Below, piece by piece: positions 1 through 11,558 of a stretch of DNA of 64,000 nucleotides (positions within the stretch are counted from its first letter, which is position 1; every line of letters begins with the position of its first letter). The notes beneath the pieces are model-generated. The model made no database searches. It saw nothing but the letters and a program-made list of their open reading frames with translations, and had not been told where the DNA came from. This DNA comes from Phallus indusiatus (lineage: Eukaryota > Basidiomycota > Agaricomycetes > Phallales > Phallaceae). The stretch spans positions 62,001-126,000 of the forward strand of contig JAQFWX010000052.1 in assembly GCA_027605045.1 (NCBI GenBank). The letters run 5' to 3'. Made by a program: the position numbers and the translations under genes.

Positions 1-1860
1 AACCTGATCTTGCGCTTGCTGTTAATGATTGTATTGACGCTGCTGGAAGGGAATGGGAGCCATATTGGCAGCGTCGTTTGCTGAATGTAAGTATCTATCG
101 TGTTTCTTTGGATTCTTTGATCCGGAATTCTGCTCTTACGCGGAGAATAGGCAGCTAAATTCGGACGCTCATTCTTGGATTTGTATAACCCTACCGATTT
201 TGTGAATATGGGAAAAATGCTAAAAGTCCTCAATGCTGTAAGATATTACACAGTTGCTATACCGATTACATACGCGCAGTAAGTTGTCCCATCATCTACT
301 GTCCTTAACACCAACCCACTTCTTCTCAAAAGGTACTCGTACACCTCTCCTTCACACCTCTGCTCCCGTCTCACCGCGCGTTCTCTTCATTTACTTGCTT
401 TGCGAATATCTACATATTTGGATATGAAACCTGACGCAGTGCTGAAGCACTGGGCATGTGCAAAGATAGCTCGATCAAAGTTGACCGTCGCGGGCAGTGG
501 ATCATCCACCAGCAACGATGATACTCAAATTTGCAAAGTGATTGTTGAGAAATTCGAGAGCCTTAGGAAAGGAGATATCAGCTATGCTGAAATTGCAAAA
601 CGGGCTTGGGAGGTTGGTCGGGCGGGTCTTGCTACGATGGTACGTGACTTTCCTTCCTATCAGAAAGCTGACCGAACTCGCTATCAGTTACTAGATCACG
701 AGCCAAGGGCCGCGGATCAGGTTCCTTTGCTGCTAAGCATGAAAGAAGACCAACTTGCCTTGACCAAAGCTGTAGATAGCGGGGACACGGACCTGAGTCA
801 GTATTGTCCTTCCAGTTATCCCCAAATCATGACTAAAGGTGGTTTTAGTATACCACGTGTTATTGCACCTTCACAAACGTTTATCTCTTGGGAACTTTTT
901 CAGACTAATTGAAGACGGTGGACCTCGATTAGCACTGGCTTCAAAGCTCCTTCAAGTTTACGCAAGAGAACAGAATCGTGAAATGTTAAGAGATTTTTAT
1001 TATTCTGATGATCGGCGATTAGAGAGTGCTATTCTGGCTCTTGAAGAAGCAGCCTCTATGACTGCAAGTGCTCACATTTCTGTGACTACATTTCTCTGAT
1101 TGTCTCTTAGGATTCCCATGCCAAAGTTGCATCAGTAAAAGCTGCGCAAAAGTTTTTTTCCGAAGACAAAGATCGAGGGTTCGAAGCAAAGGTGCGCATC
1201 GTGTTTATCCAGTCGTTCCTATATTAGAAGCTGAAGATTCGACCTCACAAGATGATGGAGGAAAGCGTTCGATTACTTACCTACCAACAACAATTAGAGA
1301 AGGAGACGCCTAATTTCGGACCTTTTGTAGGACTAAGCGTGAACGAGACGATGAGGAGGTGTATTCTGAATGGTATGCCAAAAAAAGCAGACAAGGTGAA
1401 ATCGGACTTCAAGGTTCCTGATAAACGGTAAGTTATTGGTGTCCACTCTCCATACTTTCGAGTAACCGAGCATTTTATAGCTTTTGGTATCTAAAATTGT
1501 ACGCGCTGGTTGAGATGAGTGACTTTGAGGGCTTGGAGGCTTTTGCGAGATCTAAGAAGAGTCCTATTGGATATGAACCTTTTGTTCGCCATCTACTCGA
1601 AAAGGGACAGCGGAGAGAAGCCTCCTCGTATGTGGGTCGATGTGAAGCTAACCGGAGGGTCGACTTGTATATTGAGTGTGGTGATTGGAGGCTTGCTGGG
1701 AAGGAATGCAAAGAGCAAAGGAACAAGGCTAGATTGGAGTATGTTACGACTGATGACTGAGTGAAAGTTGACTGATGATCTTTGTAGGCAATTGAAGCGG
1801 ACATGTCCGGATACCATGGTTGTGAGGGAGTTGGACCAGCTTTTGTCTACTATGTCGTAA
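1..1860 (+). CDS. VPS16: VPS16, HOPS/CORVET subunit (3' part; 5' end outside window)
   Basis: This encodes the C-terminal half of Vps16, a core subunit of the HOPS and CORVET tethering complexes, which act in endosome-to-vacuole fusion. The first exon in the window (from base 3) reads ..AAGREWEPYWQRRLLN. The next reads FGRSFLDLYNPTDFVNMGK and then YYTVAIPITYAQ. Later exons give RLTARSLHLLALRIS, LLDHEPRAADQVPLLLSM, the GPRLALASKLLQVY region and the C-terminal GYEPFVRHLLEKG..YIECGDWRLAGKECKEQ. These are hallmark stretches of the Vps16 C-terminal helical domain. The protein ends ..LDQLLSTMS at the TAA at 1858-1860. At least six short introns are visible, for example about 640-687 between LATM and LLDHEP. 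No internal break was seen once introns are removed. The family identification is very secure; exact exon edges are by eye. Confidence 0.93.
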
Positions 1861-2512
1861 TATCGACTCGCATTGGAGTATACCTATTAAATATACCATA
1901 GTTATTTTTGATCAATGATTATTGAGCAAACTAATTCACTTGCCGAAACTCTTTCTCGTTTTCATGGTGCTGATGTGTGACCGGGTGACCCGTCACCCGC
2001 ATATATATAGCATCACAGACAGATGTATAGACACTCCCTCTTGCCTCCTTCCTCTTCAATGGTTACCAACTTTGATTCGAATTTAATCCCTTTCAACCGT
2101 TTAATTTTTATTCAGAACACAGCGTTACCGGCAGCTGGTACTTTTCTTCTTTGCCTGCTTATAGGCTAGTGCGACCGCTTCAGCTTCAAGCAGAGTAAAT
2201 ATCAAAAGTTTGTCTGACTACTCCCCGGTTGGACCAAAAGAACTTTTATACAGCAATTTCATTGTAGTCCACAATCATAACGTACGTTATCTCTTTTGCA
2301 CTTGATTTGCGAGCATTCTTTTTATAAAGCGTTGGTGACTGACAAGCACCGTAGCTTGAACTCGGCGCAACTTGAGCGGCTTCAATCGCTTATATAAAAC
2401 CCTTATAGCCGAACATTTTGACGGTCGTGTTCATGGGACAGTGACTAGTGACTTGTGGGACACTTTCTTAGTCACGGTCCTTTCGTGAACCGTTCCACAC
2501 TCATCCAACGTA
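1861..2512. other. intergenic, no gene seen
   Basis: No coding stretch or RNA gene could be supported here. The sequence is AT-rich, and TATATAA-like strings near 2390-2400 could belong to the promoter of the following weak gene. Confidence 0.5.
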
Positions 2513-3200
2513 TGCCCCCAAGAACGAGCACGGCAGGTACGCAAACACAGAAATATAAGACAATACTTTTTATCACTGATATCTTAATAATCTTCTGCTT
2601 AGTATCCGCCTTACGTGACGAATTTGAAACCTTTATCAGACAAGGAGACCAAAGAATGGACGGTTTAGAACAAAAAATCAACGTTTTAATGGAAAAAGAC
2701 ACTCTTAAATATGCGTTCATGGTAGCTCAAGGAGCAGAAACGAGAGCCTAAAAAAACAAATAGACGACGTGAGTCACCGTCCCAGGAGATTAATGACTCC
2801 TTTTGACGTATTCCTTCCTAGGATGCAGTCCACGCTAAAGTGGCTCTGCGCCAGAGCAGTAGTCGATGCGGTCAAAGACATAATAACAGAGAAGGCTCAA
2901 GGCGACAAAAGCTTCTGGAGAAAGGATGCAGCCAGTCGTCGGGCGATATGTATTCCGATAATTGAGAGTATGAAGAACAACAACCCCGCTAAGGATAAAA
3001 TCGTACTACCTGCTCAAAAAATCTATGATTTTTTGAATAATCCTCATTCAGATATCAGACGCATAGGGAACAAGGTAGCGCACCAAGTCGAGAGAGAGAC
3101 GGTGCGCGAGGCCATCCAACTTATCCCTACAGATAAAATTGAAATTATGGACTGTTACATTCTCTTGTACGAAGATTTTGATCTTCCCGAGGCGATTTAA
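2513..3200 (+). CDS. unknown protein, probable two- or three-exon gene
   Basis: I do not recognise this protein. A first exon starting at the ATG at 2513 encodes a Ser/Thr-rich start, a hydrophobic stretch (FITDILIIFCLVSAL) and a coiled-coil-like segment (DGLEQKINVLMEKD). A consensus GTGAGT at about 2768 and a CTAG acceptor just before 2822 suggest an intron. It leads into a second exon for a helical C-terminal domain with IYDFLNN, GNKVAHQVERETVREAIQ and CYILLYEDF. The reading frame between the two exons is off by one near 2740 unless another splice is used, so the gene may be broken there. The domain has a close, decayed relative at 6229-6610, which supports real coding history. Function is unknown; nothing enzymatic is visible. 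Confidence 0.4.
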
Positions 3201-3366
3201 ATTTGTTCCACCTGTAATCATTCATCAATTGCTAGACTTGCTTTTTCCATGCAGCTTCGCTCGTATCCGGAGCCTGAGTTAAGACGGATAGAACGTTTAA
3301 ATGACCTCTATTACAATCTGTGAATGATCAGTAGACAATCCTGGCGCGTCCGCTAAATAGACACTC

Positions 3367-3822
3367 ATGCACTTCATACCCGCCTCCCAAGCTACTTCTG
3401 CAAACACTTCTATCCCTTCACCCACAACCAAAGTCGCATACGAGCTACATGAAACGGGTGAACAAGGGGGATTCATCCCTCAACTGCGACTATGGATTGA
3501 ACAGGTGGATAATTGCAGGAATACACCGAATCTAAGCCCCGTTGATCCTCCCGAAAGTGCTAACGACCTTGAGAGTCAGTCGGAGGCGGCTCTTATCCAC
3601 GTTAAGTCTGACCGATTCTTGAGTGAAGACTTGCTGTGGAACTTACAATTGGAGGGCCATCCAGCTCTCAAACACTCAAGCCCGTCTCAGTGGATCGTAA
3701 AAGACGATGCAAATGTCAGCACTAGGTGAGATAATCGAAGTGACCCTTATTGTTGTTCATTTATGCTCATATGGTACTGATGAAGTGATACTTCCGCTGT
3801 TAGAAGCTCTAGGGTTGGATGA
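3367..3822 (+). CDS. possible small hypothetical gene
   Basis: An ATG at 3367 opens about 120 codons of Ser/Pro/Glu-containing sequence with a TATA-poor upstream region. A GTGAGA donor at 3726 and a TAG acceptor at 3801-3803 would add a few codons and a stop at 3820-3822. Without splicing, the frame stops a few bases after the donor. No domain is recognisable. A second frame (3707-3925) overlaps and could be the real downstream exon instead. The stretch could also be non-coding; support is weak. Confidence 0.22.
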
Positions 3823-4268
3823 CCGATGCCAGATTATGCAGCATTCGGATAGGCAAATTCGAGCTAGTGCGCATTACCCCCATCTCCAAATTTTATTCAG
3901 TGAGGGACTACGAAATGCGTGGTAGTGGCACTCGACAAGAAAATCGGACTACCACCAGCCGTCTTTTTCTAAAGCATTGGTGACCTGAGTACATACTGAG
4001 TACTGAGTATTGAGTGCCGCCCAATTAAGACAAGACCGACGCCAGATCACTAATTGATCAACGACGACCCTTAGCCGGCAACAGGTGGTCAGGCACAAGT
4101 TGTTAGCTTGGAAAAACCCTTTAAGAAGCACGATGCTGCTTCAGATTGGTCTAGTCCATTTTCTCTCTTTTAACTCACAATCATACTCATTCTCTTAGCA
4201 GCGACGGTGAAAACAACCAACCTCTCCTTAACTTTTTGCGCTCTTTTTAAGCATCATCGTTTCCCCAA

Positions 4269-5874
4269 ATGCCGGCTTTGAATTCACATGTCAACAGGAG
4301 GAGAGAGAACAATAATCAGGACGGAGGTGGCATTGGTCAAACATTATTGAACAACGTTAACTTTACCAATGTATTCGCCGTGGTGCTCAGTCTACTTAGT
4401 CTGAAGGAGCGTTGGGAATCTCGTGCGCGTTTTTTTTTTTGATATGCTGTTTTGCTTTTTGCCTATAACTTTTGTTCTCCGTTGTTCAGATAAAGATCAA
4501 CGCCAAGAGGCTGAACTAAGGCGCAATCTTCTGGCCCAAGGCATCAATCCCAATAACCTAAACAGTCAAAATCCACAGTTTGTTCAATATCGAGATCATC
4601 CAAGCTCGGAAAATATTGTTTTGACAGAAGAAAACGTTCCAAATGGGACGCCACCACCTTTGCCATTGGTTTCCGAGGATCTAAGACCCATTCGGCCAAA
4701 AAAGACTAGCTGCTGTGTATGCTTTGGTATCAGGTACAATTCTACCAGCTGTTACCGGATTGTCTTCTAACCTGGCACTCCGTTAGATGCGATCTTGTCT
4801 TCAAAGCCATTGGAATTGTCTTTACACTGTACTTCTTTTACGGAATTTTCAAAGTCTACAAATGGGCGACCACAGTTCGTTTTTCATTCTTCTTGCGCCC
4901 AAGTACAGAATAAATTAATACTATGGTAGCCCTCGCTCACTGGATTAGAAGACATGCCAGAATACAGTACTAGTCTTGGATGCATGTCTGCTCCCTTCGT
5001 GTACCCAAAAGATGTCTTCTCCTCCACTCAAATCACCAACGAAACCAAATTCATGGTAGACATTACTGGCGCTGCAGTCGGCACCGTTCTTCTTACTCGA
5101 GGTGACTCGTCAGGCGTTGTTGTCAAAATGTCCTTAATCACGGACGAAGAACCTCTGTTGGAAAAATCGAACGCCTACATACAAGAAGAATCTACAGATG
5201 TGTTATTCAATCTCGCCACACCTTTCTCGTCATCTTCAGAAGATGCCTGCATGCGATTTGATCTTATAGTTCAGCTTCCTCAGCACTTGAACACGTTCTC
5301 TTTGAAATCACAATCTATTGTGCATGTTAAATACGATGATCAGGCTCCGTTGTCACTCAGGAATATCGAGATCGACTTGACTTCCAGAGTAGCAGACAAC
5401 TTGCTCCTACCCAACACGGAAATCGATGCGGATCAAGTCACGCTGACGATGCGAGGAGGTTACCTTGTTGGATCTCTTTCATTCAAAGATGAAGCACGAG
5501 TTTCGACGAACTACGGCGAAGCAATCACTAATCTACGTGTTACCCCGCTTCCCATCTCTAAACACCTGAAAGACCCTTCCAAGTTGGTGACCAACACCGG
5601 TTCAGGTCGTACCGATATTATCTACTCCAATCCGGAAAGACGTGTTATCTCAAATTCTCATACAGCCACTCAAGGAGATATGTATTTGACTTACCGAGAC
5701 TCGGGCTATAACGGTCCTATCACGGTGCAAGCGAGAAGTACGAGCAGTACTAACGTGGAACGTGATACGGGAAAACTGCCTGTCGGAGGAAAATCAGAGA
5801 TGTGGGTAGGTGATAAAGAAGGGGATGATAGGATGAATATCAAGTCGAGCGGTTGGGTCGGTCTTTATTTCTGA
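4269..5874 (+). CDS. single-pass membrane protein with beta-rich adhesin-like ectodomain
   Basis: Four exons join in phase: 4269-4422, 4490-4733, 4787-4874 and 4930-5874, giving 476 residues. The N-terminal part is polar (MPALNSHVNRRRENNN..) and is followed by a Pro-rich stretch and a CCVCFG-type cysteine cluster. One strong membrane segment follows (AIGIVFTLYFFYGIFKVY, about residues 141-158). The large C-terminal domain is beta-strand-like, with repeated short hydrophobic/polar alternation (VTLTMRGGYLVGSLSF, ATQGDMYLTYRDSGYNGPI) and ends WVGLYF. This layout resembles the DUF4097/adhesin-like proteins common in Agaricomycetes, but that assignment is by appearance only. There is no signal peptide, so it would be a type II-like protein with the C-terminal domain outside. 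The exon phases agreeing at all three joins is good evidence that the gene is intact. Confidence 0.72.
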
Positions 5875-6228
5875 GGTACCCTTAAAGATGGCTTTTTTGT
5901 TTTTCTGGTATCTTTCTCTCCTGTGTATTTAACTATGTTTTGATTGAAATATTAACCTGGAGGTACTTCAATTTTGATTAGGATGTATAGCTCAGAAGCT
6001 TCTGAAAAAGGGTTGATCTAACGTCGAACGATACCACTATAGGTTTTCAAATTTCTCCATGAATGTTCGTTCTCATTCCTGTGCGCTCAGTAGTTTCTTG
6101 CACACATTTGGCCTGGGATTGGTCAAATATGAGGAAATACTTTCATTATGTCCACTGTATGTCCGAATTATCACAAACACATTTCGCAGTGGTAAGCTAG
6201 TAAATTAACATTTTCCATAAGACAAGAA
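5875..6228. other. intergenic, no gene seen
   Basis: AT-rich downstream sequence of the preceding gene. No reading frame or repeat of note was seen. Confidence 0.5.
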
Positions 6229-6610
6229 TATTTACTCCTTTTGACATATTCCTTCCTAGAATGAAACCCTCTCTAAAATGGCTATAGGTGAGAATCGTCA
6301 ATGGACAAGAGCTTCTGGTTCAAAAATCACGCGAACCGATGTCGTCGCCATTCCGATCATTGAAAACATGATTGACCAAGATCCATCAAAAGACAAAATC
6401 AAACTTAGCGCTCAACAAATATACGATTTCATAAATAACTCAATATCAGATGTTTGGAGACTCAGTAACAAGTCTGCTCATCAGCTAGAGAGAAACCAAG
6501 TCCGAAAGGCCCTTCAGCTAATCCCCACTAATAAAGACGAATTGATGGCCTGTTACATTTTATTGTACGAGAATGACGATTTCCCTTTAGATATTCCTAA
6601 AGCTTTATAA
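6229..6610 (+). pseudogene. decayed duplicate of the 2513-3200 gene
   Basis: Bases 6229-6290 match 2792-2850 closely, including the TTCCTTCCTAG acceptor and the following AAATGGCT. The protein then continues with IPIIENM, IYDFINNSISD, SNKSAHQLERNQVRKALQ and CYILLYEND, all aligning to the first copy. Upstream exons are absent. Immediately after the LKWL match the frame hits a TAG, and a small deletion/shift moves the rest into another frame. An ATG at 6278 still opens 110 codons, so a shortened protein is possible. I call it a pseudogene because the 5' part and the frame are lost relative to its partner. Function of the family is unknown. Confidence 0.5.
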
Positions 6611-7032
6611 TTTTGATGTACTGTACACAGTTTCCTCGGTTGGTATATTAAAAGATCGCGATGATAGCGCGACTGTTTCATATGAAGCTACTGTGAACAA
6701 ATCTCGTAGTTAAGAACGATACTTCGGATACCGATCGACCCGTGAGGTACTATGTAGTATCACTTAACGCACCATCAACTCACCTCGCGACGACGCCACT
6801 ATTGATGTACCCGAGCTCGAAGGTGAAGACATTGAAAATGTTGAGGAAAGCGGAACCTTGGCCAACCGCTGCCTGTTGTTGCGAAAGTGTTCTTCAAATT
6901 CGGACTAGACCCCGCAGTAACAACAAGGATCCTGGGCTTTGGTAGTTCTTCTTCCCTTGAAATTGGAGCTGGCGCGCCTACCAGACAACCGCTAAATGTG
7001 CTGGGAGCTGATAAGTCAACAAGTGGCTTCGT
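6611..7032. other. intergenic with weak coding-like stretches
   Basis: Acidic frames such as ELEGEDIENVEESGTLAN (about 6810-6870, plus strand) look coding-like, but they stop soon and cannot be joined to anything convincing. Confidence 0.35.
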
Positions 7033-8587
7033 TTACAACGAGGAATTTGAACTCGTTGAGTACGTTGACATTGATGATGTGCCTGGTCTTTTAGGCGGGA
7101 CCAATTTTGATAAAAGCACGTCTTCATCGGAATCCTTCTCTGAATCTCCGATTCTGAAGACTCGGATGTGTCACTACCGGTGCACCATGATAGCGGTTTA
7201 GCCATTGCCTTCGGGGTTGATAGATTCGTAGCTTCGTTATTGTTTTGTCTAGGAAATGCAGAGTTGTATGAAAAACGAGCTTACCGGTTGAAAGACGTGA
7301 ATCAGCCAATACAACACTCGCGCGTGCTTCTTTCGCAGAAATCGCACCGACACTGGCACCGCCGTTAGGATGAGCATCAAACGTAGAAGGTGGACGAGGA
7401 ACAACCGATCCATCAGCCGGCCGGCGATGAAACTGGAAAGCGTTCTGACAAGGGAGTGGTGTTATCAGTCAAAGATGAATGAATGTCTTGCATGGGACGC
7501 GGAGGGGGCAGAGGATGACATGTCTGCCCTTGGGCTCGATGTCTCTAAGACAATTGTGCCAGGTTTTGAAGATGTGGATGCCGCTGTTGCTGCGCGAGGT
7601 CTTCCGAGAGCGCCATTCGGAAGATAAGCTTTCAACGTAACTTTGTTGAGGTAGTCGTGCAGGGAAGGAAAGACTTTGAAGATGAAGGAATAGGTTTTGT
7701 TGGGGCCACTGATCGTTGGCTCTGAGGTCGGTGACCAGGATAATACTAGCGAATTTAAATTTATTGCTGATGCTGGTGTTGTTATAGATGCAGATGGATG
7801 GTTCAATTAGGTATATGTGTTAGAGGAAGATGGATGATTGGAGAGGTTGGGCTAGGTGAACGAGAAAGAGGAGTATTATTGAAGATAGTAGAAACATCTG
7901 TCGTTTTGAATTTGAGAAAGACAGAAGGGATAATTTTGGAGGAGATGAAGACAAGATAGAGGGTTGTATTGGCAATGTCGTTCTCAAAGAATAAGGCTCC
8001 CGAACCCGGACCCGTTCCTGCGTCTTCTAGCCCTGTACCTGGCGACGCAACTGGACTCTCCCCCAATGCTAACGAAGTTGTGGAACGCCTTGCTGCCTGT
8101 CGGAAGGCACCAGCTACAATTCTTGGTTGCAGAGAATTTTGATAAGATGAAGGTTGAAGGGAAACATCTGATGATAACGGTGACACGGGCGATGGACGTG
8201 GTTTTCTGAACGTGACTTGGAAGGATACAGGAGGCGGTGGAAGGGTACTAGTGGGAACTGGTACGAGGGTAGGCGTTATGGGGAAGGTGAACGAGGGAGA
8301 ACGGTGGCAGACGTAGGGGAATTTCTGTAGTTGAAACTGGCTATGGGAGGGTCAGGACGTACGTGTCGGAACGACTTTAGGTTGAATGATTAATCACTTG
8401 CCGAGTCCGGGGTGGATTTGACGGATGATGTTATATGAGAGCGTTCTCTAGACAAAACCCAATTGAAGAAGGATTCTTTGGACGGTACCGGAGGACACGG
8501 GGGAGACGAGGAAAGCTTATGAGATGCAGGTCGGGTATCAGGATCGCTATGACCCGCGACGGCGCTTCCTGCTCCTTAACCTTCATT
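7033..8587 (-). CDS. Ser/Pro-rich protein, fragmentary or intron-rich gene
   Basis: Reading the minus strand, several open stretches with biased Ser/Pro/Thr composition follow one another. They include HKLSSSPPCPPVPSKESFF (about 8520-8440), LVPVPTSTLPPPPVSFQV and SPVSPLSSDVSLQPSS (about 8270-8140), LGESPVASPGTGLEDAG (about 8080-8020), ETSSPRADMSSSAPSAS (about 7545-7490), DGSVVPRPPSTFDAHPNGG (about 7410-7350) and an acidic end GDSEKDSDEDVLLSKL before a stop at 7033-7035. Splice-like signals separate some of them, for example an acceptor before 7435 and a GTAAGC donor near 7290. No start codon fits the first stretch and no domain is recognisable. It is either a low-complexity regulatory protein with many introns or the eroded 3' part of one. 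Confidence 0.33.
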
Positions 8588-8741
8588 TAGGCGATGGGTA
8601 TTGCAGCAAAGGTGCTATAATGGTATTCCACTAATCCTGTTATCGAAAACCATAATAACTTGAAATAGCAGATGCATATACTTAAGGCGAGAAAAAAGCG
8701 GGAAATCGATATATTTCATACAAGGACATTTTACTAGTACG

Positions 8742-9648
8742 CTAGGCTGCAAGCTCTTTTTCCACTGCATCAGCCATGTCCCCCAAAGTAGGAAACTTCC
8801 ACAGATAATTCACTTCGGGTAAAAACGGAAGCGTGGAGCCCTCTCGTGCAATCCAGACGGAGGAAATTCCGAGAGAATTCGCGGGTTTGTGGTCATGATG
8901 TAAACTTACACCTGTCATAAGGATCTAGGATTTCTCCGAATCAGAGGCTGGTAATGTACCGTCGAGATAAGTTGTTACTTACTTCGTGCTTTTCGATGTT
9001 GAATGTATCCTTTGCAGCTTGCAGCATATATTCAAAGTTATTGAGGCTCGGTTTGTACGACCCGATATCCTGAAAACGATATAACTTTTATCAAATAAAA
9101 TCAAAAGTCAAACATACTTGTGCAGTAAGTATGAGGTCGAATTTGAAATTTTGCTCAAGTACTTTCTGCGTATGGGAGAAGCTAGACCTGTCAACGTTGG
9201 AAAGAACGACAAGCCGATACGTTTTAGATAAACGAGCAAGAGCATCGATCGTATCCGGAAAAGGAGCCCAGCTTCCGACAGAGTTACCAAATACCTTACT
9301 GGCTTGTTCCAACTCTGCGTCTTCTGGAAGATCCAATCGTTTCGCTAGTGCATAGTACGTTTCTGCCAGAATGTTTGAGTAGAGATGCGTTGGATTTTGA
9401 CATTGGATATTGGATTCGACTTCGTGGAAAGCTATTAACGCTTCTTTTCTTGACCATGGCTTATCGGCTCTCTTGATTAATGGCTCGATCCTTTGGTATA
9501 TTCCTCCTTCCCAGTCCTAACGCGAAGATTCGGGTATTAGCAAGTTTAGACGGAACCGTGAAGGACGAAAACTCCATGGACATACGATCAGAGTTCCGTA
9601 CACATCAAAGCACAGAAGTTTAAACTGAGTAAGCTTGGGGTCTGTCAT
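8742..9648 (-). CDS. HAD-superfamily hydrolase (haloacid dehalogenase-like)
   Basis: Four exons (9648-9586, 9516-9118, 9069-8983, 8924-8742) all join in phase and give 243 residues, the usual size for type II haloacid dehalogenase-like proteins. Motif I is LCFDVYGTLI with the nucleophile Asp15 and the acid/base position replaced by Tyr17, as in the 2-haloacid dehalogenase branch. Motif II is LVVLSNVD, the motif III lysine is in GSYKPS, and motif IV lies in LHHDHKPANSLG. The second exon supplies the helical cap domain. These enzymes hydrolyse small organohalide or phosphate-type substrates through an aspartyl intermediate. The substrate cannot be told from sequence. No signal peptide is present, so it is probably cytosolic. 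The gene looks intact. Confidence 0.92.
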
Positions 9649-10205
9649 TTTTAGTAGAGAGTTGAGTTGCGGAAGGTCACAAATGAAATCGACTAAACTA
9701 TCAGTATTTGAACCTTCAAAATCTGCTTGACGTCATCATGAGTTTCCCAGCGCTTGTTTCTGTCTCCTTCCGCGAACTCGGACTTTTCTAGGAAGCGGTA
9801 CCGAAGGCAACATTGAACGTGCCTTTTCCGACTCATTTTCCTATTATTCTTGCTGCTGATTGAAGAAGGATTTGTTATACGGATTCTCCAAATAGCTGTT
9901 CGCTGTTCAATATGACTCACACTTGGCCCATCGGAAAAAGTCAATTTCATAGATGATCATACTATGAATGACTCGCGCATATGCATCTCAGCCGTGAATA
10001 TTACAAATTTCTTACGAAGAGCTGCCTTTCTCTAACATCTAAAGGATAGCAGTTGTCATTAATATCACGCTTACCATGATCAGTTACATAACCTACAAGA
10101 CTGAGGTATGAACCAAATACGCGGAAAAACATGATGATTGCGGGTGAATTGATGTTGCACTCCAAACCGACGATTATCACCCAAAGCTCATCAAAGGAGA
10201 AGACG
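9649..10205. other. divergent intergenic region
   Basis: This lies between two divergently transcribed genes and probably holds both promoters. A minus-strand frame of 85 codons at 9693-9950 (basic, with EFAEGDRNKRWETHDD) has no recognisable relative and no supporting context. Confidence 0.45.
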
Positions 10206-11391
10206 ATGGGGGAGGAGGAAAACACGTCAAAGGCTGGGATTCCATTGTCCACGGTTGCTTTGTTTCTTCTTATTTTGTCTCTTCTGCCAAGCTTTATGCT
10301 GTTCAAAGTTGTCACCTCAACGGCCGTGCTCTCGAAGAAAAGCGTGGAGATTGCGTTCAGATTCTTGCGTCGGGTGAAGATCAATGATATTAGACCGTTA
10401 AATCTTTCGCTACACGGTATATCATTTTATGGTCTGGATGCAGAGGGCGGTCCCGAACGCGGTCGATTAAGTTCCATCTCGGATATTTACACTTCATTTC
10501 GAATTCCCACCCTCGACAATCCTTACTTTGCGACTTTCCACGTCGAAGGTATACGGCATTTCGGACCATTGGCGTCTGGTCAATGCTGCACTCTCATTGC
10601 ACGCATAAGACTTCCACGGAAAAACCAAACATGGCTCAGATTGCGCATTGAGGGACTACAAGTTACAGTACGGGACGTCATTCCACCAGTGGTCGTCGAC
10701 CGCCTTCGAGAGAATTTGCTCCGCACCGTCGTTCTAGGAGAAGTAATGAGGTTGAATAAATTCGTCGTATCAGTGGATCATAGCTTGATTTGGGCTGGAC
10801 AAGGGATCTCTGCAGCCGCTAAGGCTTGGGGCTACGAAGTGAATGTCCTAGGACGAACATATGACTTTGGATATATCCGGGCAGATCTTCTTCGACGCTG
10901 GCATAATGGCGGCCACGGCCGGTTTTCTATTAGTACCCGTCATTTTCTCTGGCGCAAGAAGGACGTTGACGAATCTCTCGGGTGGGAGAATCTGAAAGCT
11001 CTGTGAGTTAAATGAAGGAATCACTTTCTGGTCCTCATTTTCTGATGCCCTTGTCCACGTTTATCTTGTGTTGCACAGAGACTTTATTTTTTATCCGTAT
11101 ACATTGATTTGCTCCATATCCGGGATAATCCAGAAGCCCTCCTCGTTTTTCGATATACAACTAATCTCAGGGGAACTGAAATTCCGCAAATTCCGTCATA
11201 GAGATCAAGCTTTATTGAAGCACGCTCTGCAGTTTACTGGAGAATGGAAGCCAGAGTTTTTGCAGCCAAAATTCTTCAGCGATGTTTTTTATGAAACAAT
11301 TGCTGATTTTATCTCCCCTTTAGATGATGTAGAATATAGCTCGAGAGATAATGAAAACCAAAATGTAGACGATACCTCCATAGGAAATTGA
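10206..11391 (+). CDS. unknown membrane-anchored protein
   Basis: Two exons, 10206-11002 and 11079-11391, join in phase (CT|A) and give about 369 residues. I chose the ATG at 10206 (MGEEENTSKAGIP) because it directly precedes the membrane segment; in-frame ATGs at 10131 and 10134 would add about 25 residues. The segment STVALFLLILSLLPSFMLFKVV (about residues 14-35) looks like an N-terminal signal anchor. The rest is soluble, with LNLSLHGISFYGLDAEGG and alternating beta-like strands (WLRLRIEGLQVTVRDVI), and the tail is acidic. The anchor plus beta-strand layout recalls the N-terminus of bridge-like lipid transfer proteins, but the protein is far too short and I do not claim that identity. The gene seems intact and intron-poor. 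Confidence 0.68.
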
Positions 11392-11464
11392 TGTTTTTTA
11401 AGCACCTTTAGTTACCGTGACCATTATGCCATCATGATTGGTTTGCCCCCGGATAAAGTCATCT

Positions 11465-11548
11465 TCTCAGTTAGTATAGAGGTTAGTATTCGCGCCTGTC
11501 AAAAAACCGCGAACGCGCGAGACCGGGGTTCGATTCCCCGACTGAGAG
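11465..11548 (+). tRNA. tRNA-Asp (GTC) with 12-nt intron
   Basis: A complete cloverleaf is visible. The acceptor stem TCTCAGT pairs with ACTGAGA, with discriminator G at 11548. The D-arm is TAGTATAGAGGTTAGTAT. The anticodon stem CGCGC (11491-11495) pairs with GCGCG (11515-11519), and the T-arm is CGGGGTTCGATTCCCCG. The anticodon GTC is at 11498-11500. Bases 11502-11513 (AAAAACCGCGAA) sit between A37 and C38, the canonical position for nuclear tRNA introns. Removing them leaves the standard 72-nt tRNA-Asp. It lies about 150 bp upstream of the SYG1-like gene, on the same strand. Confidence 0.95.
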
Positions 11549-11558
11549 TTTTTTTTTT
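11549..11558 (+). terminator. RNA polymerase III terminator
   Basis: A run of ten T residues begins immediately after the tRNA discriminator base, as expected for Pol III termination. Confidence 0.85.

Noticed and set aside
10001..10384. 127-codon minus-strand frame
   Set aside because: It is the complement of the start of the well-supported plus-strand gene at 10206.
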